In this document: piece after piece, positions 27,843-41,156 of the stretch
Position numbering within the stretch: position 1 is the stretch's first letter
How the letters are laid out: every line of letters begins with the position of its first letter
Assembly: GCA_030141605.1 (NCBI GenBank)
Contig: JAQGDQ010002368.1
Coordinates: forward strand, 1 to 64,000
Length of the DNA stretch: 64,000 nt
Source: Tubiluchus corallicola
Taxonomy: Eukaryota > Priapulida > Priapulimorpha > Priapulimorphida > Tubiluchidae
Direction of reading: 5' to 3'
The notes under the pieces: generated by a model
What the model saw: the letters and a program-made list of their open reading frames with translations, nothing else
What the model was told of the DNA's origin: nothing
The model's database searches: none
Translations under genes and position numbers: made by a program

Positions 27843-30800
27843 TCATGGAATAGGAACGTCTGCCTTTCTCAAAGCTAAGTATCCATTCACAATATCACTT
27901 GGCAGTGTTCTTATGTGATTAAATTCCATTGATGAATAGTACATCAATTTTGTTTGTGGATCTCGATATTTCCCCTGAAAGAAAGAAATAAACCCACATG
28001 CTTTAAATGCTTGAGAAATGTATTGAATTATAAAATTTTGCCTAGTGCTTGTGATATAAATGCAATGGTGATATACTAAAAATACTATTGTTACTATTTG
28101 CAGGTATTTTTAGAACTGTGTAGTTGTATTTAAAGTGACTGTGAAACTGTAATTTACACAGTGGTGTAGTGGTATGAGAAGAAGATAGAAATTGCAGTAT
28201 GGCAGTTCAGAAGGTAAACTTGTAATTGTGTATGAAACCGATACTGAGAAAATTTTGAAATTTAATCAGTTACTGACAAGAGAACAGATATATCAGTTAA
28301 GTGTCTGCATTTTAGGTGACTTGTTGAACAACCGAACTGGCATTTCTCACCAAGTTAGCACATTTACAACAGTTAATGAGCCTTCTTCATATTTCTTTTA
28401 CGATGCAATTTAAAAACATATGTATTACTACAACAAAGAAACAGAAGTTTGAATTTCCTTTAAATAGTGAAAGCACGCTACTGATTGAATTTTCCCTCTC
28501 AAAAAAGTAAAAGAATCTATGTCATTCCCATAGCACTACACCACTGAAATCGTATATGTATGAAGGCATATGTCTGTTATGCATACTTGTATGTATGTAC
28601 ATATATAGGTGAATGCGTATGTAAGTATATAAATGGATATATAAGTGTATGTATGTAAGTTTAGGTACATTTCACAGAAAAGACAACTTCCCAGAAAAAA
28701 ATTGCCAAAACACTTTTCCCCAGAAAACTCATTCCACAGAAAAAATATTTCCCAGAAATATTTTTTAACAGAAAAATCCTTCATATGGAAAGATCAACAT
28801 GATTCGCTACCACAATCATTCTGATGTTACAAATCTATTTTCTTTCCTTAACAAGTTGATCAAATTTTTTTACCGTACAATTGGTATTAATCAATACACA
28901 TAGCTAAAATAAACTACATTTCATTTTGTATCATCTAACTTTACCTTAAAAATATTTATTACATTTCCTGTGAATTTTATTTTCTGGGAAATGGCTGGCT
29001 CTATTGAGAAAAATCTTTTCTGGGAAGTAAATTTTCTGGCAAAAAAGTTTTCTATGACGTTTTTTGTCAGGCGAAAAATTTTTTCTGGGAAACGAATCTA
29101 CCCCTATATAAATATACAGTATTTGGTATAAACAGATTAATGTTACTTTAATTTAAATAAAGATGGAAACTACTAAAAAGAAACCTTTTTACGTCAATTA
29201 TATACTGACAGCATTGGCAAAAAAACACAATTGCCATATCAAAAAAAAACATTAAAATGCACTCCTTCTGCACCCCTTATAGGCTTGCACTTTGGTACTT
29301 GGATATTGTTACTATTTTTCACCAGAATGAATCTGATAAACAGAGAGTTTTTAAGATTTTATTGAGACAGGTCTTAGCAATTAGTAAAAAAGAATGTGCA
29401 CGCTATTATCTATCTGGTCATTTCGGCCATCTTATTGTTTACTTTCACACTCAGTTTGGCTCTGCTATGCAACTACTAAAGCTAGCTTACCGGAAGTCCT
29501 GATAGGTCTGAATACTTTTTGCATGGTTTCAGTGATGGAACAGCATCAATCGTGCCATCTGAAAAAGAACAGTTAACCTTTAGAACCATGATATGTATTC
29601 GTCACTCTATAATTTCTCATTTGTGTGTGCGTACATGCAGCAAAGCAGAAGCAAAGTTATGACATGTATAACATGCTGTTACATTACTTAATTTACTGAT
29701 TCACTTAAAGTATGCATGATCCAAAAAAAATGTATATAAAATGGTTAAATCTGTAACAATGTTTAGTTTAAACTGTGATTGTTAGTACAACAATGATTAG
29801 AATGGTTACATACATGATCATAAACAATTATGGGACAGTACTAAGTGATAAGCTAACAGGTTTACATACAACATACATGAAAACCTCCCAGTCACGACAT
29901 GTAATCGTTAAGAAGTACAATAGATTAGTGACATTAGATGTGAGACAAAATATACAAGTTTTTTGATGAAACTGAAATTATGACAATAGGCAACAAGTGG
30001 AAAAACATGTGAAAAGGAGCAAATATGGTGAGAATCAGTTGGGAGAGGATGATGCAGGGATACGATAGATGAAACAATGAAGCAGATTATTTATAAATAC
30101 TCAGATAATTGTTGCAAACAATGTTTGAAGAGGATTGCAGTATTCAGATTAGCACAAAAAAACCTATGTACCAGCAAAAAGTTCCAGCCAGGAATGAGAA
30201 TTTAGAGAAGTAGGACCTACAATGTATATGCACTTTTCTACCTTTAACAGGTTTAACACACAGCAGCTAATAATAGATGAAGTCACGTTGGAACAGAAGC
30301 TTACACGTTGGAACCTGAAATTCAGCTCCTGTGAGTTTTTCAGCAGCAATGATTTGTTTCAGACTTTTCCAGGTTTTCACTTTTTTGTTAGAAATTGATC
30401 CACCTCGTGCAGAGTGCTAAAAATGAGTTACAATCATTGTAAAGATAAACATATTTTTAAGATATGTTAAGTAATACAAAATGTTATTATAAAATTTAGT
30501 GCATTTATTTGGCAAATAGCTTAAAAAATTGTTTGCTGCACCCTTTGATAAGAATAATGGTTTCTGCACATAGTCTTAACAAAAAGATTAGTAGGCGTGG
30601 CAATTCAATTCAATTCAATTTATTTTCTCAGCAGTTAAAATTCGACATAATTATTTTTTACATTTCATTGCAGCTGAGGAGCAACAAAAGACCTATTGGT
30701 CACTTGGTCAGCTGCTCCTTATTAAAAATACAAGTTTACTTACAGGCTCATGACATTTTTTAGGTGTTTGTGTATATATCAAAGGCAAAAGCAACAAAAA

Positions 30801-31335
30801 TTAACTCAAAGCATAACAAGGCATAACATCAAGCAAAAAATAAATGAAATTCAATGTAGAGCAAAAAATAATATCAAACAAAAGCAACAAAAAATTACTC
30901 AAAGCAAAAACGCAATTCCACTCAGAATAAAAGGAAGTTATCACAAGCAATGCAAAATGGAATCTAACTTATAGCAAAAAATTATATCAAACAAAATGAA
31001 ACTCAAAGCAAAAATTTTCCATAGCTTAAAGTTATGAAACTGGTGGCCAGAAATATAGTGATAAAGGATAACTTCAGCTGAGCAGTGAGCACTAAACACA
31101 TTTTGATGGTGTCAGACTAAAGAGCTTCAAATGTTTTAATACTAGACTAGTTACATGACACGATTTATGACGTACTTACCACAAAGTTGGAATTCTTAAA
31201 TATAAATGTTGGCTCCAGCTCATTTGCTTCTGATGAAGGCATTAATGTCAAGCTGGCAGTACTACTTGTGCGACTTGGCTGCTTAGAGTCTTGTTGGGGT
31301 GTTTGGCTCAGATTAGGTGCGCTAGATTCTGACAT
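27843..31335 (-). CDS. INO80C: INO80 complex subunit C (Ies6-like)
   Basis: Subunit of the nuclear INO80 chromatin remodeller; in yeast Ies6 binds with Arp5 to drive nucleosome sliding. Four exons, 31335-31180, 30416-30305, 29558-29491 and 27974-27843, join in frame with GT/AG borders to 155 residues, a little shorter than the vertebrate protein. Seen: FKNSNFVHSARGG, WKSLKQIIAAEKL, TIDAVPSLKPCKKYSDLSGLP, then the YL1-C domain (KYRDPQTKLMYYSSMEF, IRTLPSDIVNGYLALRKA). The N-terminal 40 residues are Ser/Thr/Gln-rich and likely disordered. No competing start lies upstream in frame. Intron 3 carries a fold-back element. Confidence 0.93.
28660..29105. mobile_element. Fold-back element rich in TTTCCCAGAAA
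   Basis: The left arm has repeated CCCAGAAAA/CACAGAAAA motifs. The right arm has their reverse complements (TTTTCTGGGAA) in mirror order, from GGTACATTTCACAG on the left to CGTTTCCCAGAAAAA read back from the right. The arms are imperfect and about 120 bp long, and there is no coding capacity. It is in INO80C intron 3. Confidence 0.55.
30601..30720 (-). mobile_element. Retroposon 3' tail with hairpin, copy B
   Basis: On the minus strand: hairpin (stem GGAGCA / TGCTCC at 30678-30718, inner GACC-TATT-GGTC), then an A/T stretch, then an (AATTG)n tail at 30601-30620. INO80C intron 1. Confidence 0.55.
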
Positions 31336-33420
31336 GCTTGCCTCTGTCTTTAATGGAATAACTTTTCAAGCATTCAAGTTCTGAGAATTTGTAATTAGAT
31401 TCAGATTGATTTATCAGCTTTTATAATTTAAAGTCAATTTACAGATGGGATTTAATCAAACTAATAATGCTACAAACATAGATTATAAATCCAAAATTTC
31501 TAATCTTTTTGTCCAGACGTCAGTTATTGACGTTGATTCCAGGAAACTACTAGAATCTTTTAGTTGAATTGGGAATTGGCCTCCAAAGTGAGACAGGACA
31601 TTTGGGTGTGGAAAAATTGGGCACAGCTGTGTGGATGTCAGATACTTGGTAGTGAGACATTTGGGTGTCAGTACCGAAAACATTAATTGTGCTGTTATGT
31701 CCAATGTGACTCGATTATGGCAAGGATACCGTGACTTTATTTCTGTGTTGCACTACAAATCATGCTTCCTTGTAGGTTAAAGTTTTATGGGAATCCTCGT
31801 CCATTGCCTGATTAGTGATTACCATGTAACTTATAAAGAATCTAAGGCTTATATAATAAAAGAAAGAACAATTGTGTAATTAAAACTAGAACTATAGCAT
31901 AATGTCACTTGCAAGAGATACAGCAAAAATGCTTACATCGTTGATCATGGTATTAATAATAATATAATTCTAATTGATCTAGATTAGGCAAGATCATTAG
32001 GCTAATTGATCTTGATCTAGCAAGTTACTTTTAAGTTCGCAGTTAGTAAAAGCAAATAATCGAGTAAACAACGCATTTTTAAAGGACATCAAACATTTAA
32101 TGAACATAGTTTTGTGATAATACTAGTTAAATTATTGCAATAGTTATACTGCCGCTACATTTTGGTGAATGGATTGCTTGTGATGCACATTTCTGTTTTT
32201 CACTGTTTTTGTGATACACTTGATATTTTTGAAATAAAATGCTACAGTAAACTTACCGTGTCTTCTACTTTGTTCATTTAAAACTACATACACAATACAC
32301 TGAATTGTGCAGAATCAACTGAGTGGTTTTAATTATTATATTATATATTACTGCATATATAAACCCGAATATATTATTTCCAGGTGTAAATTTGTGATAA
32401 ATCTTTGTGATAATTACTATAGTGTACATGTATAGCAAACATAGCTATTTTAATCCTGCATTTATGTGTGTGTGTGTGTGTGTGCGTGTGTGTGTCTTTT
32501 AGTTCAATGTTGTTTCAGTCGGTCCAAAACTCTTAGGAGCTTGTGTATTTTACCTGTATATGCATACTTCGATGTTAAATAAAGATTTATCATATCAATT
32601 ATCATATGTTAAATTTAGTGAAGCGATGATTCCTAAAAAAGTATCGCGAAAATTAGGACAACGATGAGTCATTAAAAATTTGGTAAAAAATAAAAAATTA
32701 CCTATATTAAATTTTGTTGGTGCCAAAATAACTCATGTCCAAGTGTCCTTGTGCCCAAATGTGCTGTACCCAAGAGCCCGAAATGCCATGCACCTTTCAG
32801 AAGCTGTACATTAGGCTACAAATAATTATTTTTCCGATAATTTTGTTACTTAATACCATTGACTTATGATAACAAAGTGAAAAAAGTACTTGAAAAATTC
32901 AAATGGACAATCGGCATTGCGAAATATAATTGAAGAATTAAGACTAGTAAAAGAAATATATATTACACCCGCAAACGTGAAAAAATTAAGAAGTTAATCT
33001 GGAGAATGCTTCATTTCTTCATAAATTTTACTATATACGATACAAATCTACCATAAAAAAGTACGTATGCAAAGCTGGAAAACTTAAACTGGCTACTCAT
33101 CCGCACAATCACAATATCATCATCATCATATGCTCATTATGTCTATTGTAGACTTTGGGCAGACCGAACTCTAAATTAAAAGAAGTCTGAACTCAAGACA
33201 AGTAAACACAGCAACAAGCCCGGGAGAGCAGTACGAGAAATCTTGGAGTGTTTAGGTCAACCGTAACTGCTGCTATGGTAACCGTGGCCACAACAAATAC
33301 GCAAAGTAAACATCATTGCGTTCAAGAAAATTGTGCTTACGGAACGTCTTTATTGTGCTATGTTTCTTCTAAAATTGATTATACTTTCTTAAATTCATTT
33401 TTATACTTGTGTCAGCGGCC
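31336..33420. promoter_or_regulatory. Head-to-head intergenic region between INO80C and ENKUR
   Basis: About 2.1 kb, AT-rich, no exon seen. It contains a short (TG)n tract at about 32466-32497 and an RFX-like X-box at its right end. Promoters of both genes should lie here. Confidence 0.5.
33269..33282 (-). promoter_or_regulatory. Candidate RFX X-box upstream of ENKUR
   Basis: The minus strand reads GTTACCATAGCAGC, which fits the palindromic X-box GTTRCCATGGCAAC at 12 of 14 positions, about 140 bp upstream of the ATG of a ciliary gene. RFX factors drive ciliary genes in many animals; function here is inferred. Confidence 0.5.
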
Positions 33421-36400
33421 ATGACAATGTTTATGAGATACCAGCAGCAGCCAGTGCCTTCCGAAACCATTTACAATCTTATCAATGTGCCTGATGTCAG
33501 TTTAGCTGAGGGATCAGACAATAATTTAAAGTTTCCAAAAACTAGGTACTGTACTCTTATTTGGTTACAGTAAAATATTTATTCGAAGTCGAATGATATA
33601 TTTAATTATTTTTGTAATTTTTAATTATAGATTAATTGGCCACCCTAGTAGTGCCGTACATGCTATTATTGCAAGCAACAATGGCACTAGAACCAGAGTG
33701 GCGTATGCAAGTTTCAAGGTATATTCTAGCTTCACCCGGACTGCATCTACTTTGTTTTATTTTAGTACACCTAAGATAGAAGGTTTTACAATGTAAAGCA
33801 ACAATACAAAATAAAAATCCCCATCGAATTGCTTCAACATCACCTTAGAATAATGTTTCAATGTGTTCGTCAATTCTAGATTATTAGCAATCTAAACACA
33901 CAAATTACAATGCAGTTCCAGAAAATTCAAAGTACTATGTTGTGACTTAAAGGTAAATTAATATTTCAATAAGTTAATACCTCTAATAAGTTTAATTAAT
34001 ACTTAAAAATTAATTTACTAGTTAAGAAAACAAGAAATAGAAGATAATGGGTAATTATTAACTATATAGTTAATAGTTTTATTCATTATCTCTGCTCTTA
34101 TAATTAAGTACTGCTAATTAAATATGCAAATTATACTATTGGTTTTTTATTTAAGGTATACGTCAAAGTTTCATTCAGATGTACTCAAAGAAGAAAAGGC
34201 GAACAAAAAACCCCATGCTTTTCTAGGACTTGCAGAAATACCTAAGCCTCGGCCAACAGAGTTTATAACAAAAAGATCAGGAGAATTCAAGTTACCAGAG
34301 AGTATGCAACTTTAGTTGTATTCATACAACTGTATACGTAAAGTGTATATACTTCTAGTTGTATATAAAATTTGAGTTTTTTTAGAAGCAGTTGCATATA
34401 TACGTGCAATGCAAATTCTAGGTGGCATTATTAGCCTGTAGTTTTTAAATCTATGTTTTTATAGAATTTTATTGGAATTGAAATTCTGATTTCATATTGT
34501 GCCAATTAGAATGAACAAGTTGTTGTGATTTGCAGAAAAGCCATTCAAATATCCTGACGAAGACAAAAAAAAACCAGCAGTTCCTAAACATGGCGAAAGA
34601 CCCACAATAAAGGAGCCATCAAACACAAACTTTATAACGACAAATGCTGTAAAAAACATAGCGTCTGTTCCAAAGAAGCCAATGCCAAAGTTTGTTGATT
34701 CTCCATCTGGGACAACATTTCCACTAGAGTCATCAGGCCTGACACCAAAGTATTCAAAGAAAAAGGTAAACTATTTGATATGAAATGTTTTAGTCTATTC
34801 TAAAGAATGCAATTAAAGTTTAAATATATAAAAATTCAGTTCACTGCTTAACTTCCGCAGCATTCTGAGTAGTGATAGGCTGGGCTGTTTGGTGATCGGG
34901 CGGACGATCAGTAGTGTTTGATTATGATTAGTGAACAAGTTCTGATCAGGGCTGGATTATGACCTTGTGGGGTCCCTAGGCTAATGAAATTATGGGCCTC
35001 CTCAGACAGAGCCATTCTCTAACTTCAGTAAAGAGCTTCTAACAGTAGCTTCTTATCTGAAATAAAGGGCCTCAAATAAGGGCCTTTTATTTCAAATAAA
35101 CGTCCTCAGGCCTTTATCTCAAATAAGAGGCCACAAGCAAGGGCCGCTTTTTTAAAATTGGGTTTTCGGACTCCCGGGCCTCCTTTTTTAAAGGTGAAAT
35201 TGTGTTTTAAGTTAACTGATTATTCACCAATTGATGCAAAGTATTATATTGATTTTTCAAAAAAAATTATATTTGAAAATCTTTTAAAAGGGCCTTCCAA
35301 GCTTTTGGTTCCAAGGTTGAGTGGCCGTAGGCTGTAGTCTATACTAGCCTATTCGATAATCGGGCCCTCTCTCTCTCTCGTTATATATATATATACATGC
35401 CTACAACTATTTACCACTATTGAAATTATTATTTTAGGATTATGGAAAAGTGCCAGAATATTTAACAAAGCGCCAAATGGAAATGCAAAGAGCACAAGAA
35501 GAATATGAGGAGTACATCAAAGAATGTCAAGCCAGAGGTGCCATGAAGCAAGTGACTCAGGAAGAACGTGCAGATATTCTTATTGGATTAAAGGTGACTT
35601 ATAATGCTGTTCGAGCTTTCTTCTTTCTTGAACTTATTTAGTAAACTCTGATTAATAGTTTGGTGAGCTTACATAATTATTTTTTCTTTTCCACAACTTC
35701 TGGCTGCTGGTATTTGTTTGCAAAATGCGTGTGCTCGAGGTATAGTTGATTAAAATGAAAGTCAACACTTAAACATTATCATTTGACGTATGAGTTTGAG
35801 ACAATTTAGATAAATATGGGCATTCTATTATAAGTTGCAGATGTTATTTGCATACAAGGGTCAATATTATTACTTTTATGTAAATAGATTGGGAAATATA
35901 TAAATTAACCATCGTAGATTGATAGCTTATGTCATTATAGCTTTCATGATTATTGTTTAAATATGTGGTTGGGGATCTCATCGACGAGAACACACTCTGC
36001 AAATCAATATGCTCAGTTGGGAGTACGATGGATTTTAGCTTTTAGGATAAAATTGTTTGACTGTTTCAGCTTTATTATTAATGGTGAGAAGTATTACAGG
36101 TACAGAAAATTGAGAAAAATTAAGGATAAATGGCATCGAAGGATCTTATAGCAGTTTTTTGGGAGTAGCTTAATGCCTTCTCTCGAAGTCTGTCCACATT
36201 TTCACTTTTCAGACAAATTAGTATTGCCATAACTGACGATTGGATAGTTAAATATAAAGCAAATCCCATATTGTTTACCTCAGCACAAAAGAATGCAGAA
36301 GACAAATTTTCTAATGCTTTGCTGAAGCATTTCATTAGGTGAAACATACAATTCCATATTCAAAAGTGATTATTTTTTAATATTCAAAAGTGATTATTTT

Positions 36401-36684
36401 TTAATAAACTGCCTATTAATTGCATTACGATCGAGATCAGTATAAGATTTTGAAATCGTCAGTTTACATAGTAGAAATATGTTTAAACTGTAAATCAATA
36501 AGTACTTATTTGCTTTTAGAAAAATTGGGAAACACTGCTTAGTCAGTATCAAGGTCTTTCAGTCGTCACGGATACAGTTCCAAAAAGGCTGAGGAAACAA
36601 AGACTTGAAGATGAAATGAAACAGTTGGAGAATGACATTGCCCTATTAGAAAAACATAGGACAATTTACATTGCTGACAAGTAA
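33421..36684 (+). CDS. ENKUR: Enkurin
   Basis: Enkurin is a ciliary/flagellar protein, an inner-microtubule protein of axonemal doublets, also described as a TRPC channel adaptor in sperm. Five exons, 33421-33545, 34156-34301, 34536-34765, 35438-35593 and 36520-36684, join in frame to 273 residues (human 256). Seen: ETIYNLI near the N-terminus, a Pro/Lys-rich middle (VPKKPMPKFVD, LESSGLTPKYSKKK), then the conserved enkurin domain (DYGKVPEYLTKRQMEMQRAQ, EERADILIGLKKNWE, LRKQRLEDEMKQLENDIALL, KHRTIYIADK at the C-terminus) with coiled-coil character. Poly(A) signal AATAAA at 36838-36843. The first ATG of the run MTMFM was taken; ATG at 33427 or 33433 is possible. Confidence 0.93.
34947..35372. 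mobile_element. Possible degenerate hAT-like MITE in ENKUR intron 3
   Basis: Left CAGGGCTGGATTATG; the right end read back gives GAGGGCCCGATTATC. Internal sequence has GGGCCTC-rich direct repeats. No target duplication was found. Confidence 0.3.
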
Positions 36685-37470
36685 ATCTCGCCACCCTGTT
36701 TCCATAAAATTTCTTGTGTACGTGTATTATGAAGCCATATTCACTCAAGTATAACATTAAAGCTACTTGTGTTCTTTATAAACTTTGTAACTATAATATA
36801 TCTTATCTTTCTCATTTCCTTCGTATGAAATGCAGTGAATAAATATGCAACTGTGTTGCTGTGCACATATGACATCATAATAATTACTTTGCTAGATAGA
36901 CTCTGCTGATCATAATAAAGCATTTACTCCTTTTTTCATCAATACATGTTAAAGTTTGAATTAACAAGAGTTTGTATTCAACACTGGTGGTCGTTCTAAT
37001 TATGCAAGATGGAAATGTTTACATATAATATTATTAGTTCAGTTGTTATAATAAACTAAGTATCACATATAAAGTGTTAGGAGAACTGGGTTACTATTTT
37101 CATCAAAAATCTGGATTTTGTTGGATTAGGAGATAATCAAAATAATCGCTACTTCAATCACATCTTCCATTCGACATTGTTAACATGCCTGTGCAATACT
37201 TTAGATACATACATAGAATGTATGTCTGCAAATATATTTCAGCCCACAAGGCGATTTTTGATATTTAAAGATAACACATTCCTTGGTGAAAAGAGCTATG
37301 GCTAACTGTGACTTGTTTAATAAGAGTTTATTAAATAATCGTAGCAAAGTGTATTGACAACTTTTGATAATGGCAATCAGTATGAATTCATGGTCTAACA
37401 TGTAACACGAGTTTTAATCATAGTAGACGAAAGCAATAGTACAAATTTAAGGAATTAACCTTCTAAATGA
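36553..37470. repeat. Tandem duplication, unit 1 (ENKUR last exon and 3' flank)
   Basis: Aligned in order with 37607-38520 at an offset of about 1.04-1.06 kb, e.g. ACTTGTTTAATAAGAGTTTA at 37310 and 38354. Confidence 0.8.
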
Positions 37471-37606
37471 GAAAACGTTATTAAAAAATCATTTATGACA
37501 AATTTGATTTTCCAATCTGTCGTGCCAACAATTTCAGCCAAAATTTCCAACACATTAAGCCTTAATTTATTTTAGTGTATTACAGTAACAGTCTGCGAGC
37601 ACACGA

Positions 37607-37727
37607 TCTTTCAGTCATCATGGATACAGTCCCAAACAGTCTGAAGAAACAGATTTGAAATGAGACAGTTAGAGATCGACAACACCCTAACAGAAAAACG
37701 ACAATTTTTATCAATTGCTGACAAGTC
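37607..37727 (+). pseudogene. ENKUR: Relic of the last ENKUR exon
   Basis: Matches ENKUR codons from SVVTDTVPK through IADK with an in-frame TGA after KKQI, base losses and a degraded start. It cannot encode an enkurin C-terminus. Confidence 0.75.
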
Positions 37728-38520
37728 AAGATTTCTGTAGTATTATGAAATCACATTCACTTAAACATAATATGAAAGCTATTTGTGTTCTTCATGTTTG
37801 AACTTTGAAATTATAATGTATCTCGTCTTTCTCACGTCCTTTTTTGTAAAGTGCTGTGCAAACTTAACTTTGCTGCTGTGCATAAAGTGTGAATGGCATA
37901 ATATTACCTTTGCTAGATAGAGTCTGCTTATTATAAAACAGAAGTTGCTCAAAAAATTTTTATCATCAATGTTCATACTTGTTAAAGTTTGAACGAATCA
38001 GGCTTAGTATCCAATATATGTGTGATTACTCCTATTATATGAGATGGAAATATTAACTTATGACACTAATAACTGAGTTGTTACATTAAACCAAGTATTG
38101 CGAACTGAGTTACTGTTCAGTTACAGGCTGTTCTTCAGAAATCTTCATATTTTTCTAAATCTGATGAACTTAATAATCAATATTTTAATCAATTTAGTTC
38201 TTCAATTCTGCACAATAACATTAATGTGCCCGCATAATACACTAGATACATATTTAGGTGCAGAGAATGCATTTCCACGTTTCAGCCTATAAGACAATCT
38301 CTAGCACTTAAGACTCAACACACATGATTACAGAGAAGCATGGCCAGCCATAACTTGTTTAATAAGAGTTTATTTAATAATGGGAGCAAAGTGTATAGAC
38401 AACACATAAAATCTTTGATAATGGCAATCGATATAAAGTCGCATTACAATATGCAACCTTAAATAAAGAATCACCTGATGGAAGAGTATATAGTACAAAT
38501 CCAAGGAATTATCCCTCAAA
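37607..38520. repeat. Tandem duplication, unit 2
   Basis: Diverged copy of 36553-37470 with many substitutions and small indels, so the duplication is old. Confidence 0.8.
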
Positions 38521-41156
38521 AGAAGAATACTTAATGATAAAACATTATAAAAAATTTGTCGGGCCACCAATTTAAGACTAAATTTTAATTTCCAACATGT
38601 CCAGCCCTTTTTCAGTTTGACGTGTTACTTTAACTGTCCGTAAGCACAGGGCTACAAAAATTTATTCAATATTTAACTTATGATCAGAATGGAATTAAAA
38701 CACACGTATAATTTAGCTTCAATGTACTTTCAGACCGATGAAAGTTAAAACATAACTACAGTCTCATATTTTACATCGGTCATTTGTTGACGTACAATAA
38801 GAAAAGTTTAGCTTCTAAGTCACCAAGTGTAGAGTGGTTCACCATACGTTTTTAAATGCTTGTCAAGTTTAAGGAATCTTATTAATTCAATAAATGCCCA
38901 TATTAACATCACAGAAGCATTTGTATTAAATATGAGTATATGACTGGATTTCTAATTAAGTCAGTCTACAGAAATTGTCAAAAGCAAAAAATTAACAGCA
39001 CAGCACAACCAAACTACCACAACCCCAAACAACAACTACGTATCGTAAAAAATAAGCAATCCCACAAAAAACCGAAATATCTTATCCTTATTTTTTAAAT
39101 TATAGCACAATAATTTTAAAAGGTTAAATTAGTAAACTGGCAGTAGTGCCCAGTAAGCAAGAGTACTACTTATGATAACGAATAAGTCAGAAATAGAGCC
39201 TATACATGGCATTTTTGACTTTGGATATCTATCTATCATTTCTTCTCAAACTACAACTTCGAAATTTTATACATACATCAAAGACATATTTTAACATAAG
39301 TATTAGTGTTAACGTATTTTAATGGTTGGACGGATGGGCTATGATACCCTCTTCGGAAATAGGTGAGGTATCATAACAGCACTTCAGTGACAAGATCTAC
39401 ATCTGACTACTCAGGACACTTGCACTAATTACACCTAATATTCAACAGACTACATTTTCTCAATGGTAGCTACACTAGTATCCATTAGTTTAACAAAACT
39501 AACAAAATTAGTGGATTTGTAATCTATACTGTAAACATTTTGGCATAGTACACTGTGACAAGGTAAAAATTACAACTGGACCAGGTTTAGACCCTTTGAT
39601 TCGTAAAGCATTAATTTCCCTAAGAGAAATCAATGTAAATCTGATGAAAAAAATCAATAGTTTCTGTTCCTAACAGAAAGCAGCAAAAAAGTAAAATTGT
39701 CAAAAGCTCGTCTGTGATGCCAGGTCAGAGACTTGCAATTGCTTCCTTATGAATAAAACTATTGTGCACAGAAGTTAATACTGTTAAATTCCTAAAAACA
39801 ATCTAGTAGTGAAAAAAGTTTCAATGATTATGATAAGAAACAAAATAATTATTTTCTTAAAGAGAAGAGAAATTTTGACTTCCTTATAATTCCTAATAAT
39901 TTATGCCACGTTTTATTTTTATGTATAAATTAATAATCCAACTGGAACCTGAACATTACAAATATCTTTCCCATTAAGATGCTGAAAGTATTCTCACATC
40001 TACGGTACTGTGTACAATCCATGATAAATCAATACAACGTTAAGAGCATATACCCTCAGAGTTTTAAAAAAGATGCCTTTTGTAATTGCAATATAAAACG
40101 TTATATAAATTTTCACCGTGACTATTCACTAAAGGTACAAACGTATGTGGATGTATTGGCTCGTGTCAAACTGCCTCTATTGTCATTTGAAACGTGTCAA
40201 TCATGTACTGAAACATTAATTTATTTTTTTCAAAACAACTTTAATGTACTAAAGCCTAAAGGCAGATCCAAAAAAGCTACTCTCTAGCATAAAACAACAC
40301 ATTCCTAATACTTGCATAACTAATATTTGTTTAGCTAATACCAAACAACTTTAATATCAGATAACAATTTGTGTTAACTGACATGTACTTAAGTAGCTAC
40401 AACACTTTGCATTTGTACTATCTGACCCCTCCAGTAGAACAACTTACTTATAAGTAACTTATCATCTGTGGTAGAACAAATTCACTACAGACCAATAATA
40501 TTCAAAATGTTAAAATATTTATAAAAGTAGGTAACACATTTTATATATATATTTATATATAATATTACATGGTAGCATTTCATTTACAACCTGCTTGTAT
40601 GCAAATTAACTGCTCCGCAAGTATATTTACACAAACGTAGTGCATATAAATAAGAAAAAGTGATATAAAGGGCAAATCTTACTAGGGCACAGTCATTTAT
40701 TACATAGTGCCAATCACTAGTTATGTTACTGTCAGTTGCCTTTAAGTACTCACATTTAAGTACAGCTGATTAATACACTATGCTCTTGGTATAAATTAAA
40801 ATGCCTGTTAAAAGTAATATTATAGACTACAAGGAAGACACAGAGCATTCGCAACATTATAATATCATAGCTATACACTGTAAAGATTGTATAACAAATA
40901 ACTAGCTACAAATAGCACAATAACAAGCCACACAGTAATCCTTTCACAACTTATTACCTTAAGCAATAACAGGAATGTTTTAGCGGAGATCACTGGTTCA
41001 TTTGCATACAACAGGGAAATGATAACTATGTACTACGTACTTACTAGCTAACCTATTAGAATCTCAATGGCACACTGAACGTGACGGATAATGTAGATAA
41101 GCTAGAAAGAGACGTGACGACAAAATACCTGAACTGCAGTTCTGAAAGTCTGGATG
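38521..41156. other. Stretch without a recognised gene; probably includes the OTUD7-like 3' UTR
   Basis: AT-rich, no exon or family match seen on either strand. A 102-codon plus-strand frame at 39979-40287 has no recognisable domain and was not called. Confidence 0.4.

Noticed and set aside
28192..28413. 73-codon plus-strand frame
   Set aside because: It overlaps intron 3 of INO80C and shows no recognisable domain or neighbouring exons; evidence is too weak to call.
33593..33796. Frame that could extend ENKUR exon 2
   Set aside because: It has no enkurin similarity. Splicing exon 1 (33545) to 34156 restores frame and a conserved RYTSKF-type join.
39979..40287. 102-codon plus-strand frame
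   Set aside because: No domain, signal or family resemblance, and it lies in AT-rich DNA opposite a likely 3' UTR.
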